From: Chryseosolibacter sp964493505
GTDB taxonomy: Bacteria; Bacteroidota; Bacteroidia; Cytophagales; Cyclobacteriaceae
Direction of reading: 5' to 3'
Assembly: GCA_964493505.1 (NCBI GenBank)
Contig: CAZBNP010000004.1
Coordinates: forward strand, 186,001-250,000
Length of the DNA stretch: 64,000 nucleotides
Shown piece after piece: positions 52,745 through 61,863 of this stretch. The position numbers were made by a program, and so were the translations under genes. The notes beneath the pieces were generated by a model. That model saw nothing but the letters and a program-made list of their open reading frames with translations. It was not told the DNA's origin and did not search any database. The first letter of the stretch is position 1, and each line of letters opens with the position of its first letter.

Positions 52745-53188
52745 ATGACTTTCTTCACCAGTGAATATGAAAGTAAGCTTGATGCCAAGGGAAGGCTGGT
52801 ACTTCCTGCGCGGATCAAGGCTCAGCTTCCGGAAGGCGGGGGTAATGAGCTTGTGATTCGCAGGGGCTTTGAGCAGTGCCTCATATTGTACCCCATGGTG
52901 GAATTCCGGAAAGTGTTTTCAAAGATTTCAGGATTGAACGAATTCAACGAGGAATACAGGAAGCTGCAGCGCAATTTCCTGTCTGGCGTCGTAACGGTTG
53001 AGCTGGACAACAATGGTCGTTTTCTGATTCCCCGGAATATGCTCGCTTATGCTGAGATTGGGAAAGAGGCTATGTTGGTGGGAACGGGCAACAAGGTAGA
53101 GGTTTGGAATCCGGCTATTTATGAGAAGCATATTATCCAGGATCCGGGTGAGTTGTCGAAGTTGGCTGAGAAGTATTTGAATGAGTAG
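52745..53188 (+). CDS. mraZ: Transcriptional regulator MraZ
   Basis: MraZ, 147 residues, binds the repeats in front of the dcw cluster and represses it. The two SpoVT/AbrB-like domains are recognisable: EYESKLDAKGRLVLPARIK in the first and ELDNNGRFLIPRNMLAYAEIG in the second. The ATG at 52745 gives the canonical N-terminus. The frame stays open upstream, and an in-frame GTG at 52712 sits 8 bp after AGGAG (52699-52703), so a form longer by 11 residues is possible. The protein starts the dcw operon, 43 bp before rsmH. Confidence 0.95.
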   Translation: MTFFTSEYESKLDAKGRLVLPARIKAQLPEGGGNELVIRRGFEQCLILYPMVEFRKVFSKISGLNEFNEEYRKLQRNFLSGVVTVELDNNGRFLIPRNMLAYAEIGKEAMLVGTGNKVEVWNPAIYEKHIIQDPGELSKLAEKYLNE

Positions 53189-53231
53189 CTGGTTTCGGGC
53201 AGCCTGACCGGTGCTGCAAGTGTTGAAACGA

Positions 53232-54137
53232 ATGAGTGAATACCATAAACCAGTAATGCTTCAGCGGTGTATTGATGCACTGCAGATAGACGAGGGTGGG
53301 GTTTACGTAGACGCCACATTCGGAGGCGGCGGACATAGCCGCGAAATCCTCGGATACCTGACCACGGGGCGGTTGCTGGCGTTTGATCAGGATGAAGATG
53401 CGGGGAAGGAAGCTGAAAAGATTGACCATCGTTCTTTTGTTTTTTGTGCTGCCAACTTTATGCACCTGAGGCGTTACCTCAGGTTACATGGCGTCACCGG
53501 CGTAAACGGAATCCTGGCGGATCTCGGTGTATCATCGCATCAGATCGATTCGCCGGAGCGCGGGTTTTCGACTCGTTTCGATGGCCCGCTGGACATGCGC
53601 ATGGATCGTACTTCGCCGCAAACGGCGGCAGTAGTGTTGAATACATACACGGAAGAAAGTCTACACAAGGTCTTCGGCATGTATGGTGAGGTGAGAAACG
53701 CGAGGACGGTTGCCAGGATAGTTGTTCAGCAGCGTGTTCAAAGGAAGTTTGAACGAACGCAGGACTTAAAAGACGTATTGAAAGAAGTTGCTCCCAGAGG
53801 AAAGGAGAACAGGTATTTCGCCCAGGTGTTTCAGGCATTGCGCATTGAAGTCAACGACGAGATGAAAGCGCTTGAAGATTTTTTGCACCAATGTGGCGAA
53901 GTGTTAGTGCCGTCGGGTAGGCTGGTAGTGATGTCGTATCACTCGCTGGAAGACCGGATGGTGAAGAATTATATCCAGAAGGGCAAGGTGTTTGGCGAAC
54001 TCGAGAAGGATCTGTACGGAAACGTGCTGAAGCCTTTTGAGGCGGTAAACCGCAAGCCAATTGAGGCGACGGAAGAAGAGATAGCGATCAACAACCGGGC
54101 GCGAAGCGCCAGGTTGCGGGTAGCGGTGAAACTATAA
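53232..54137 (+). CDS. rsmH: 16S rRNA (cytosine1402-N4)-methyltransferase
   Basis: RsmH (MraW) methylates C1402 of 16S rRNA in the P site using S-adenosylmethionine. The 301 residues show the family start SEYHKPVML, the SAM motif YVDATFGGGGHSREIL, GILADLGVSSHQIDSPERGFS and PSGRLVVMSYHSLEDRMVK. The ATG at 53232 is chosen over 53211 since the N-terminus then matches the family. It is the second gene of the dcw cluster, 11 bp before the ftsL-like gene. Confidence 0.97.
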   Translation: MSEYHKPVMLQRCIDALQIDEGGVYVDATFGGGGHSREILGYLTTGRLLAFDQDEDAGKEAEKIDHRSFVFCAANFMHLRRYLRLHGVTGVNGILADLGVSSHQIDSPERGFSTRFDGPLDMRMDRTSPQTAAVVLNTYTEESLHKVFGMYGEVRNARTVARIVVQQRVQRKFERTQDLKDVLKEVAPRGKENRYFAQVFQALRIEVNDEMKALEDFLHQCGEVLVPSGRLVVMSYHSLEDRMVKNYIQKGKVFGELEKDLYGNVLKPFEAVNRKPIEATEEEIAINNRARSARLRVAVKL

Positions 54138-54148
54138 GAGAATACCGG

Positions 54149-54532
54149 ATGAGCGAGAACAAATTTAGAACGAGATCTGAAGCTAATACCCTTCCGGGCA
54201 GCTTCAGTGTTTTTTCGGCTATTGAGAAGCGGTTGAGACTGGAATCGTATTTCGAAGAAGGTTTTCCGATCCACTATCTACCGAAGATACTTTTTGTACT
54301 GGTGTTGGGTTTGGTCTACATAGGGAATACACATTATGCCGAACAAACTGTGCGAAAGATCGATGTGATTCAGGTTCAGGTTGAGGATTTGCGAGCTGAT
54401 TATACGACGTTGAAGGCCGACCTGATGTTCAGCAGTAAGCAGTCTGAGGTGGCGCGAAGGGTGAAAGACCTGGGCCTGAAAGAAAGTCTTACACCTCCCG
54501 TAAAAGTAGTTGTTGAAGAGGGTGAATATTAA
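54149..54532 (+). CDS. ftsL: FtsL-like cell division protein
   Basis: A 127-residue bitopic membrane protein: a cytoplasmic N-terminus of about 50 residues, one membrane segment (LPKILFVLVLGLVYIGN), then a short periplasmic coiled coil (IDVIQVQVEDLRADYTTLKADL) ending in a small tail. It occupies the FtsL position between rsmH and ftsI and has its topology and length. The sequence family is weakly conserved, so the call rests on position and architecture. FtsL joins FtsQ and FtsB and regulates septal peptidoglycan synthesis. Its end overlaps the start of ftsI. Confidence 0.85.
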   Translation: MSENKFRTRSEANTLPGSFSVFSAIEKRLRLESYFEEGFPIHYLPKILFVLVLGLVYIGNTHYAEQTVRKIDVIQVQVEDLRADYTTLKADLMFSSKQSEVARRVKDLGLKESLTPPVKVVVEEGEY

Positions 54533-56612
54533 GAGATCCATATTACTGCGTGTCAGAGTAGCATTTCTCTTTGTGATGCTATTTGCTGTTGCCATCGTGA
54601 TCAGGGTCGGCTACATACAGTTTGCCGAAGGTGAGAAGTGGGAGGCAATGGGCGAACGGATATCCTTTGACTATAAGCGGGTAAAAGCCACGCGCGGAAA
54701 TATTTATTCGGACAACGGTAGTCTGCTGGCTACTTCATTACCCTTCTATAAGATTGCGTTCGATGCCACAATACCTAAAGACGAGGTTTTTAAAGCAGGT
54801 GTCGATTCGCTGGCATGGCATTTATCGAAATTTTTCAGAGATAAAAGCAAAGCGGAATACAAGCGGATGCTGATCGATGCGCGCGCAACGGGCAAACAAT
54901 ACATCATCCTTAACCGCCGGAAAGTCGATTACCAGGATAAGAAGAAGATGATGCAGTGGCCGATCATGCGGGAAGGCAGGTTGCGGGGAGGAGCGATCTT
55001 CGAAAAAACTGATGTTCGCTACATGCCTTTCTCAAACCTCGGCCGCCGAACCATAGGATTTATTAATGAGAACGACCGCGGCGCGGGACTTGAATACAGT
55101 TTCAACAGGCAACTCGGCGGACAGGATGGATACGCGTATTATCAGAAGATTGCCGGTGGTGTTTGGAAGCCGATATTCGATGCTAACAACGTAAAGGCGG
55201 TCAACGGCCTCGATCTTCAGACGACACTCGACATTAATCTTCAGGATGTTGCCGAGACGGCCCTTCACAAGGCCATGGTAAGACACAATGCCGACGACGG
55301 TATGGTGGTAGTGATGGAAGTAGCGACGGGGGAGGTCAAAGCCATTACAAACCTGAGTTCTGAGGGCAACGGAAATTTTTCAGAGAAGCTCAATTTCGCG
55401 GCGCGTCTTTTTGAACCCGGATCGACCTTCAAGCTTGTGACGATGATGGCGTTGCTCGAAGATTCCAATATCAGACTTACCGATAGTATCGATACCGGCA
55501 ACGGTGAGTATCAGCTTTATGATCACAAGGTCCGCGACAGCGAAGAGGGTGGATTTGGTAAGATAACGATCCAGGATGCATTCGAGGTATCTTCTAACGT
55601 GGCGATGGCGCGACTGGTAAATGAGCACTACGGATTGAAACCCGGAAACTTTATTAGCTACCTCGACAAGCTTAATCTTTCCTCGCGCCTGGGGATCCAG
55701 ATCGCCGGCGAACCGGCACCGAAGATCAAACGACCCGGCGAAAAAGGGTGGAGTGGTATAAGCCTTCCATGGATGGCTTATGGTTATGGATTTGAGATCA
55801 CACCCCTCCATATACTGGCATTGTACAATGCTGTAGCGAATGACGGTGTGATGATCAAACCTGTTATCGTCAAGTCTGTCAGCAAAGCCGATGAGAACGA
55901 AGAGACGTTTAAAACCAACATTATCACCCGGCACATTTGCTCGGATGCAACACTAAAGAAACTTCGCGGTCTTCTGGAAGGCGTTGTTGAAGAGGGAACG
56001 GCGAGAAATATCAAAGGCGCACACTACAAGATAGCGGGTAAGACCGGCACGGCGCAGATTCTTCAGAATGGACGCTATACGCGGAAATACGTAACATCCT
56101 TTGTCGGATACTTCCCGGCTCACAAGCCGAAGTATTCCGCTATCGTATTGATCAGGAATCCGCGCGGATGGTATCAGTATGGCAGCAATGTTGCCGCACC
56201 GGTATTCAAGGAGATAGCTGACAATATTTACGCACGCGACATTCAGTTGCATGAGCCGATGAGCCTTGAAGGGCCGATTCCTGAGAACGATGTACTTCCT
56301 TTCATCAAGGCTGGTAATCAACAGGAACTCACGCTGGTTTGCAATGAGTTGGGGATCGCGAATCAGCCGCTCACCGAAGATGAGTGGGTGCGTACGTCGC
56401 GTACAGGTAATACGGTAAACTGGAAGAAGAATACGCAAAGTGAGGGAACCGTGCCGGATGTTTCGGGAATGACCTTCCGCGACGCACTTTACCTCCTTGA
56501 GAGGTCCGGACTGGAAGTGATATACGAAGGCAAGGGAAGGGTCGTTAACCAGTCGTTGCACGTGGGAAGGAGGGTCTCTAAGGGAGATCGGATTTATATA
56601 AAGCTCGGATGA
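54522..56612 (+). CDS. ftsI: Septal penicillin-binding protein FtsI (PBP3-type) with PASTA domain
   Basis: A 696-residue division transpeptidase. One N-terminal membrane segment (VAFLFVMLFAVAIVIRVGYIQF), a dimerisation domain, then the transpeptidase domain with Ser301 in EPGSTFKL (SxxK), the SSN motif (VSSNVAM) and Lys507 in AGKTGTAQ. The C-terminal 55 residues form one PASTA domain (GTVPDVSGMTFRDALYLLE). The start is taken as GTG at 54522, which overlaps the ftsL end by 11 bp and follows gaagagg; a TTG at 54510 is also in frame. It works with FtsW at 60679. Confidence 0.95.
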   Translation: MNIKRSILLRVRVAFLFVMLFAVAIVIRVGYIQFAEGEKWEAMGERISFDYKRVKATRGNIYSDNGSLLATSLPFYKIAFDATIPKDEVFKAGVDSLAWHLSKFFRDKSKAEYKRMLIDARATGKQYIILNRRKVDYQDKKKMMQWPIMREGRLRGGAIFEKTDVRYMPFSNLGRRTIGFINENDRGAGLEYSFNRQLGGQDGYAYYQKIAGGVWKPIFDANNVKAVNGLDLQTTLDINLQDVAETALHKAMVRHNADDGMVVVMEVATGEVKAITNLSSEGNGNFSEKLNFAARLFEPGSTFKLVTMMALLEDSNIRLTDSIDTGNGEYQLYDHKVRDSEEGGFGKITIQDAFEVSSNVAMARLVNEHYGLKPGNFISYLDKLNLSSRLGIQIAGEPAPKIKRPGEKGWSGISLPWMAYGYGFEITPLHILALYNAVANDGVMIKPVIVKSVSKADENEETFKTNIITRHICSDATLKKLRGLLEGVVEEGTARNIKGAHYKIAGKTGTAQILQNGRYTRKYVTSFVGYFPAHKPKYSAIVLIRNPRGWYQYGSNVAAPVFKEIADNIYARDIQLHEPMSLEGPIPENDVLPFIKAGNQQELTLVCNELGIANQPLTEDEWVRTSRTGNTVNWKKNTQSEGTVPDVSGMTFRDALYLLERSGLEVIYEGKGRVVNQSLHVGRRVSKGDRIYIKLG

Positions 56613-58087
56613 CAGTGGCCGGATTGAAAGACATATTGTACAAGGTTTCCCTCACCTCTGCCTTTGGGGACATGGACAGGGAGGTCAAGGGGCTGACGTT
56701 CGATTCGCGCCAGGTCAGAGAAGGGTTTGCGTTTGTTGCCGTGGAAGGCACGACTTCAGACGGTCATGACTTTATTGACAAGGCTATCGGTGCGGGTGCA
56801 ACAACAGTTGTCTGTGAGCGGCTCCCCGAGATCACCAATGAGTCAGTCACCTATGTTACGGTGAGAAGCAGCGGACATGCGCTCGGCGTTATGGCGTCAA
56901 ATTTCTACGGCAATCCTTCCGCCGGACTGAAACTCGTGGGTGTTACCGGTACAAATGGAAAAACCACAACCGTGACATTGTTGTATCAGCTGTTTTCAGC
57001 GCTGGGTTACAATGTTGGTTTGATCTCGACCGTGGAAAACAGGATTATCGACGACGTGGTGCCTTCAACCCACACTACTCCCGACCCGGTTCAGCTGAAT
57101 GAGCTCCTGAAAAAAATGACCGGAGCCGGGTGTTCGTTTGCCTTTATGGAAGTGAGCTCCCATGCCATCGATCAATACCGTATTGCCGGGTTGACATTTG
57201 CGGGCGCGATCTTTACCAATATCACGCATGATCATCTCGACTATCACAAGACATTCGAAAACTATATCAAGACGAAAAAGAAATTCTTCGACGATCTTCC
57301 CGGCGATGCTTTTGCACTCGTAAATGCCGATGATAAGCGCGGCATGGTTATGCTTCAGAATACAAAGGCTTCGAAGCTGACATTTGGTCTTAAGAAGATG
57401 GTCGACTACAAGGCAAAGATCATTACCAATTCGCTTGACGGGCTGGAGCTGGAGATTGGCGGGAAGAACGTCTGGTTTAGAATGATCGGAGATTTCAATG
57501 CTTACAACCTGTTGGGTGTTTACGGCGCAGCGCTGCAGCTGGGCGCTGAATCGGATGAACTACTGCGACAATTGTCGGCACTCAATGGAGCTCCGGGAAG
57601 ATTCGAACGCGTGCTTCCGGGATCAAAGGTCACTGCTATAGTAGACTATGCACATACTCCCGATGCATTGAAAAATGTACTGGAAACCATTGGTAATTTC
57701 CGCACGGGAGCCGAGCAGGTGATAACCGTAGTGGGCTGTGGTGGCAACCGCGACAAGACAAAGCGACCACTGATGGCTTCCATTGCCTGTAAATTGAGCG
57801 ACAAGGTTGTGCTGACGTCCGACAACCCCCGTGATGAAGATCCGATGGAGATTATTCATGAGATGCAGTCGGGGATACTCCCCACGGAGCTGAGAAAGAC
57901 ACTGGTGCTCGCCGACCGGGAGGAGGCGATTAAGTCCGCATGCATGATGGCTCGCGACAACGACATTATCCTGGTAGCGGGTAAGGGACATGAGACCTAT
58001 CAGGAGATCAAGGGTGTAAAGCACCCCTTCGACGACCGGGAGGTAATGGAACGCGTACTGAAATTATTGACTGATAACGAGAACTGA
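56609..58087 (+). CDS. murE: UDP-MurNAc-L-Ala-D-Glu:meso-diaminopimelate ligase
   Basis: MurE, 492 residues, adds the third amino acid of the peptidoglycan stem peptide. ATP-binding GVTGTNGKTTTVTLL, the central FTNITHDHLDYHKTFENY and the DNPRDEDP motif (residues 405-412) are seen; DNPR is the signature for meso-diaminopimelate specificity. The ATG overlaps the ftsI stop by four bases (ATGA), indicating coupled translation. In this cluster mraY follows 5 bp later; murF is not present between them. Confidence 0.97.
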   Translation: MTVAGLKDILYKVSLTSAFGDMDREVKGLTFDSRQVREGFAFVAVEGTTSDGHDFIDKAIGAGATTVVCERLPEITNESVTYVTVRSSGHALGVMASNFYGNPSAGLKLVGVTGTNGKTTTVTLLYQLFSALGYNVGLISTVENRIIDDVVPSTHTTPDPVQLNELLKKMTGAGCSFAFMEVSSHAIDQYRIAGLTFAGAIFTNITHDHLDYHKTFENYIKTKKKFFDDLPGDAFALVNADDKRGMVMLQNTKASKLTFGLKKMVDYKAKIITNSLDGLELEIGGKNVWFRMIGDFNAYNLLGVYGAALQLGAESDELLRQLSALNGAPGRFERVLPGSKVTAIVDYAHTPDALKNVLETIGNFRTGAEQVITVVGCGGNRDKTKRPLMASIACKLSDKVVLTSDNPRDEDPMEIIHEMQSGILPTELRKTLVLADREEAIKSACMMARDNDIILVAGKGHETYQEIKGVKHPFDDREVMERVLKLLTDNEN

Positions 58088-58092
58088 TTTCG

Positions 58093-59319
58093 ATGCTGTA
58101 CTACCTCTTCGAATATCTCAATGAACTCGACTTCCCCGGAGCGGGAGTGTTTCAGTACATCTCGTTTCGCGCGGGGATGGCGGCATTCCTTTCTCTTCTC
58201 ATTACTATTACATTTGGTAAGAACCTGATCAACTTTCTCCGCCGGAAACAGGTAGGTGAAGATATCCGCGATCTCGGTCTTGAAGGACAGATCCAGAAAC
58301 AAGGAACGCCGACAATGGGTGGCCTGATTCTCATCGCGGCCATCCTTCTGCCAACGTTGCTGCTGGCAAGGATGGATAACGTCTATATCATCATGTTGGT
58401 AACAACCACGATATGGCTTGGGTTAATTGGATTCCTTGACGACTACATCAAGGTGTTCAAGAAAGATAAGCAGGGTCTTGCCGGCAGATTCAAGATTTTT
58501 GGGCAAGTAGGGCTGGGGCTAATCGTGGGGCTTACGCTGTATTTTAGTGATCAGGTAGTGGTCAGGGTACCTGACGCGACGGCAACTTCAAAGGAGATCC
58601 GCCAGGATGAATCGGGCGACGAAGAAATAGTTGTGGGGTACAAAGACGTGAGATCCATGACTACGACGATTCCCTTTTTCAAGAACAACGAGCTGGACTA
58701 CAGCAAGATCCCGTTTATCCCCGAAAAATACACCTGGATATTCTACACGCTTGTCGTTATGGTCGTCATCACGGCGGTGTCGAATGGAGCGAATATTACC
58801 GACGGCATTGATGGCCTTGCCGCCGGTACTTCAGGCATTATCGGATTGACGATAGCGATCCTGGCATACCTGTCAGGTCGTGTCGATTTCAGTTCGTATC
58901 TCAACATCATGTATATCCCCAACCTTTCAGAGTTGGTTATATTTTGTACGGCATTTGTTGGCGCATGCCTCGGCTTTCTGTGGTACAACGCTTATCCGGC
59001 ACAGGTGTTTATGGGTGATACAGGTAGCCTGACGTTGGGCGGTGTCATTGCCGTTCTCGCCATCGCCGTGAGGAAGGAGTTGTTGATCCCGGTGTTGTGT
59101 GGAATATTCCTGATCGAAAACCTGTCGGTGATCCTGCAGGTATCGTATTTCAAATACACGAAAAAGAAGTACGGTGAGGGTAGGCGGATATTTCGGATGG
59201 CGCCCTTACACCACCATTATCAGAAGAAGAATATTCATGAAGCCAAGATCGTGACCCGGTTCTGGATCGTGGGAATACTTCTGGCTATTCTGACTTTAGC
59301 AACATTGAAATTACAATGA
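58093..59319 (+). CDS. mraY: Phospho-N-acetylmuramoyl-pentapeptide transferase
   Basis: MraY, 408 residues with about ten membrane segments, makes lipid I from UDP-MurNAc-pentapeptide and undecaprenyl phosphate. The motifs GTPTMGGLI, GFLDDYIKVFKKDKQGLAGRFK with the Asp pair, NGANITDGIDGLAAGTS and FMGDTGSLTLGG are all present. An extra loop of about 50 residues (VRVPDATATSKEIRQDESGD to the KYTWI region) makes the protein longer than enteric MraY, as is common in Bacteroidota. Stop and murD start overlap (ATGA). Confidence 0.97.
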   Translation: MLYYLFEYLNELDFPGAGVFQYISFRAGMAAFLSLLITITFGKNLINFLRRKQVGEDIRDLGLEGQIQKQGTPTMGGLILIAAILLPTLLLARMDNVYIIMLVTTTIWLGLIGFLDDYIKVFKKDKQGLAGRFKIFGQVGLGLIVGLTLYFSDQVVVRVPDATATSKEIRQDESGDEEIVVGYKDVRSMTTTIPFFKNNELDYSKIPFIPEKYTWIFYTLVVMVVITAVSNGANITDGIDGLAAGTSGIIGLTIAILAYLSGRVDFSSYLNIMYIPNLSELVIFCTAFVGACLGFLWYNAYPAQVFMGDTGSLTLGGVIAVLAIAVRKELLIPVLCGIFLIENLSVILQVSYFKYTKKKYGEGRRIFRMAPLHHHYQKKNIHEAKIVTRFWIVGILLAILTLATLKLQ

Positions 59320-60662
59320 AGGAGAAGATCGTCATATTGGGTGCGGGTGAAAGCGGGACAGGAGCAGCCCTTCTGGCCAGGAAGATGGGGTATGACGTTT
59401 TTGTTTCCGACGCGGGAAATATAAAAAGCCAATATAAAGAAGAACTGATTGGCCGCGAGATACCATTCGAGGAGGGTAGGCACTCCGAAAAGAAAGTACT
59501 CGACGCGACGCTTATCATCAAGAGTCCGGGTATCCCCAATACGGCACCGGTTATGCAGCAGGTGGTATCGGCGAACATTCACATTGTTGACGAGATCGAA
59601 TTCGCCTATTGCCACACCGATGCAAAGATCATTGCTGTGTCGGGAACAAACGGTAAGACCACGACGACACTGTTGACATACCATCTGCTGAGAGAGGCGG
59701 GATACAGTGTAGGGCTTGCCGGAAATGTTGGTTTCAGTCTGGCGCGCCAGGTTGCGCAGAGAAAAGTAGACTGGTATGTGGTTGAGACCAGCAGCTTTCA
59801 GCTTGACGGTATTGATACTTTCAAGCCCGCGATCGGTATCCTGCTGAATATCACGCCTGATCATCTGGATCGGTATGATTATACCATGCAGAATTACGTG
59901 AATTCAAAGTTCAGGTTGATTGCCAACATGACACCTCAGGAGACTTTCCTATACTACAGCGATGATAAAACTGTATCGGACGAGATCAGGACGCGTGCGA
60001 TCGTTCCGCGTCAGATACCCGTAACCCTAAAGCATTCACGGAACGAGCCTGTGTATTTCGACGGTGCCGCAATGATTTTTGATCTTGGCGAACGGTTTTC
60101 GATCACCCAGTCGGAAACCACGCTGCGTGGACCGCACAACCTCATCAACACGATGAGTGCCGTTTCGGCTGCGCGCCTGGCGGGAGTGAGTGTTGATACG
60201 ATCCGAAAAGCACTGAAGTCGTTCGTCAATGCCCCTCATCGTCTTGAGTCGGTGGGTGTGATCGGTGGTGTTGAATTCGTCAACGACTCAAAGGCAACGA
60301 ACATCGACTCGGTAGTGTATGCGCTCGGAAGTTACGACGGGCCATTGATCTGGATTGCCGGTGGTATTGACAAGGGAAATGATTACGATGTCATCAAGGA
60401 AGAGGTCAGAAAGAAAGTTCGGGCGCTCGTTTGCCTCGGCAAGGATAACGCGAAACTCAAAGAGGCTTTTCGCGACGTTGTTCCTGTTGTGAAGGAAACA
60501 GACAGTGTAAAGGATCTGGTGAAGATGTCGCTGGAGCTCGCAAAAAAAGGCGACGTCGTGCTGTTGTCGCCGGCGTGCGCGAGTTTCGATCTCTTCAGGA
60601 ACTATGAAGACCGGGGAGACCAGTTCAGGGATGCGGTGCGGAGCTATACGGTTAAGGTGTAA
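59316..60662 (+). CDS. murD: UDP-MurNAc-L-alanine:D-glutamate ligase
   Basis: MurD, 448 residues, adds D-glutamate to UDP-MurNAc-L-Ala. An N-terminal Rossmann-type domain begins with VILGAGESGTGAALLARK, the ATP motif is GTNGKTTTTLL, and GILLNITPDHLDRYDYTM and VEFVNDSKATNIDSVVYAL are family blocks. The ATG overlaps the mraY stop by four bases. It is followed after 16 bp by ftsW. Confidence 0.97.
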   Translation: MKEKIVILGAGESGTGAALLARKMGYDVFVSDAGNIKSQYKEELIGREIPFEEGRHSEKKVLDATLIIKSPGIPNTAPVMQQVVSANIHIVDEIEFAYCHTDAKIIAVSGTNGKTTTTLLTYHLLREAGYSVGLAGNVGFSLARQVAQRKVDWYVVETSSFQLDGIDTFKPAIGILLNITPDHLDRYDYTMQNYVNSKFRLIANMTPQETFLYYSDDKTVSDEIRTRAIVPRQIPVTLKHSRNEPVYFDGAAMIFDLGERFSITQSETTLRGPHNLINTMSAVSAARLAGVSVDTIRKALKSFVNAPHRLESVGVIGGVEFVNDSKATNIDSVVYALGSYDGPLIWIAGGIDKGNDYDVIKEEVRKKVRALVCLGKDNAKLKEAFRDVVPVVKETDSVKDLVKMSLELAKKGDVVLLSPACASFDLFRNYEDRGDQFRDAVRSYTVKV

Positions 60663-60678
60663 AGTTTAAAGACTCACG

Positions 60679-61863
60679 ATGACAAACCTCAAACACTGGC
60701 TGGACAAAAATTTACAGGGCGACCGGGTGATCTGGGCGGTGGTGTTTGCGCTTTCGCTGATTAGTATCCTGGTGGTCTACAGCTCTATCGGAACGCTCGC
60801 GTATAAGCGCACGGAAAGCCCGGAGAGCTATCTTCTGAAACATACCATGACGGTTTTTATCGGATTGGCGGCGATGTGGTTTGCGCACAAGGTTGACTAT
60901 CGTTATTACTCCCGACTGTCGAAGGTGGCTTTGTGGATCAGTATACCGCTTTTGATCTATACGTTCACACATGGCACGACCATCAACGATGCGTCGCGCT
61001 GGATCTCCGTTCCGATTGTGGGATCATTCCAGCCCTCTGATTTTGCCGGGCTTGCCTTGATCGTGAACCTTGCCAGTATGCTGGCGAAGAGACAACAGAA
61101 CATCGACGACATCCGTGATTCGTTGATACCGATTCTTTTCTGGTCCGGTATTATTTGCGGCCTGATAGCGCTGACGAATATGTCGACCGCGGTGTTGCTA
61201 CTCCTGACCTGTACCCTCGTTATGTTCATCGGCCGGGTTCCGATGCGCTACCTGGTGATGCTCATGTTTGTGGGTGTGTTGTTTGGAGCGCTGGCGTTCA
61301 AGTTCGGTGTTCGCGGTGGCACAGTAAAGGCGCGTATCAACGATTTTACAGAGGTAATACAAGGCAAGAAGGAGCTGCCTTTCCAGGCACGCCACGCTCG
61401 CATCGCGGTGGCGACCGGAGGGGTGTCAGGTAAAGGGCCTGGCAACAGCGACCAGCGCAACATTCTTCCACACCCCTACTCAGACTTCGTGTATGCGATT
61501 GTCATCGAGGAGTATGGAATGATCGGGGGCGTCATCGTGATAGGTCTTTATCTCGTACTGCTTCACCGCGGAATGAAAGCTGCGTATAACAGTGAGCGTG
61601 CATTTGGCGGACTGTTATCGGCGGGGTTGAGTTTCGACCTGGTCTGCCAGGCGATGGTCAACATGGGCGTTGTTGTGGGGCTCGGCCCGATAACCGGGCA
61701 ACCCCTGCCACTCGTGTCGATGGGTGGTACCTCCATGGTATTTACCGGACTCGCGCTGGGTATCATTCTCAGTGTAAGCAGGGGAGACCAGGATACTTCC
61801 TGGGGAAGCGGAGAGACTACAGGTGAAAGAAGAAACGGGCCAAGTGAAAACGCAATAGCTTGA
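60679..61863 (+). CDS. ftsW: Septal peptidoglycan polymerase FtsW (SEDS family)
   Basis: A 394-residue membrane protein with about ten segments, the glycosyltransferase partner of FtsI. SEDS motifs include INDASRWISVPIVGSFQPSDFAGLALIV, and near the C-terminus PITGQPLPLVSMGGTSMVFTGLALG. The stretch KGPGNSDQRNILPHPYSDFVYAIVIEEYG contains the conserved loop with the essential Asp and Glu. The C-terminal tail is short and Glu/Arg-rich. Its stop overlaps the murG start. Confidence 0.96.
   Translation: MTNLKHWLDKNLQGDRVIWAVVFALSLISILVVYSSIGTLAYKRTESPESYLLKHTMTVFIGLAAMWFAHKVDYRYYSRLSKVALWISIPLLIYTFTHGTTINDASRWISVPIVGSFQPSDFAGLALIVNLASMLAKRQQNIDDIRDSLIPILFWSGIICGLIALTNMSTAVLLLLTCTLVMFIGRVPMRYLVMLMFVGVLFGALAFKFGVRGGTVKARINDFTEVIQGKKELPFQARHARIAVATGGVSGKGPGNSDQRNILPHPYSDFVYAIVIEEYGMIGGVIVIGLYLVLLHRGMKAAYNSERAFGGLLSAGLSFDLVCQAMVNMGVVVGLGPITGQPLPLVSMGGTSMVFTGLALGIILSVSRGDQDTSWGSGETTGERRNGPSENAIA

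Noticed and set aside
58087..58093. Deletion of murF between murE and mraY
   Set aside because: As far as I know, Bacteroidota dcw clusters commonly lack murF here, so its absence is not evidence of loss.
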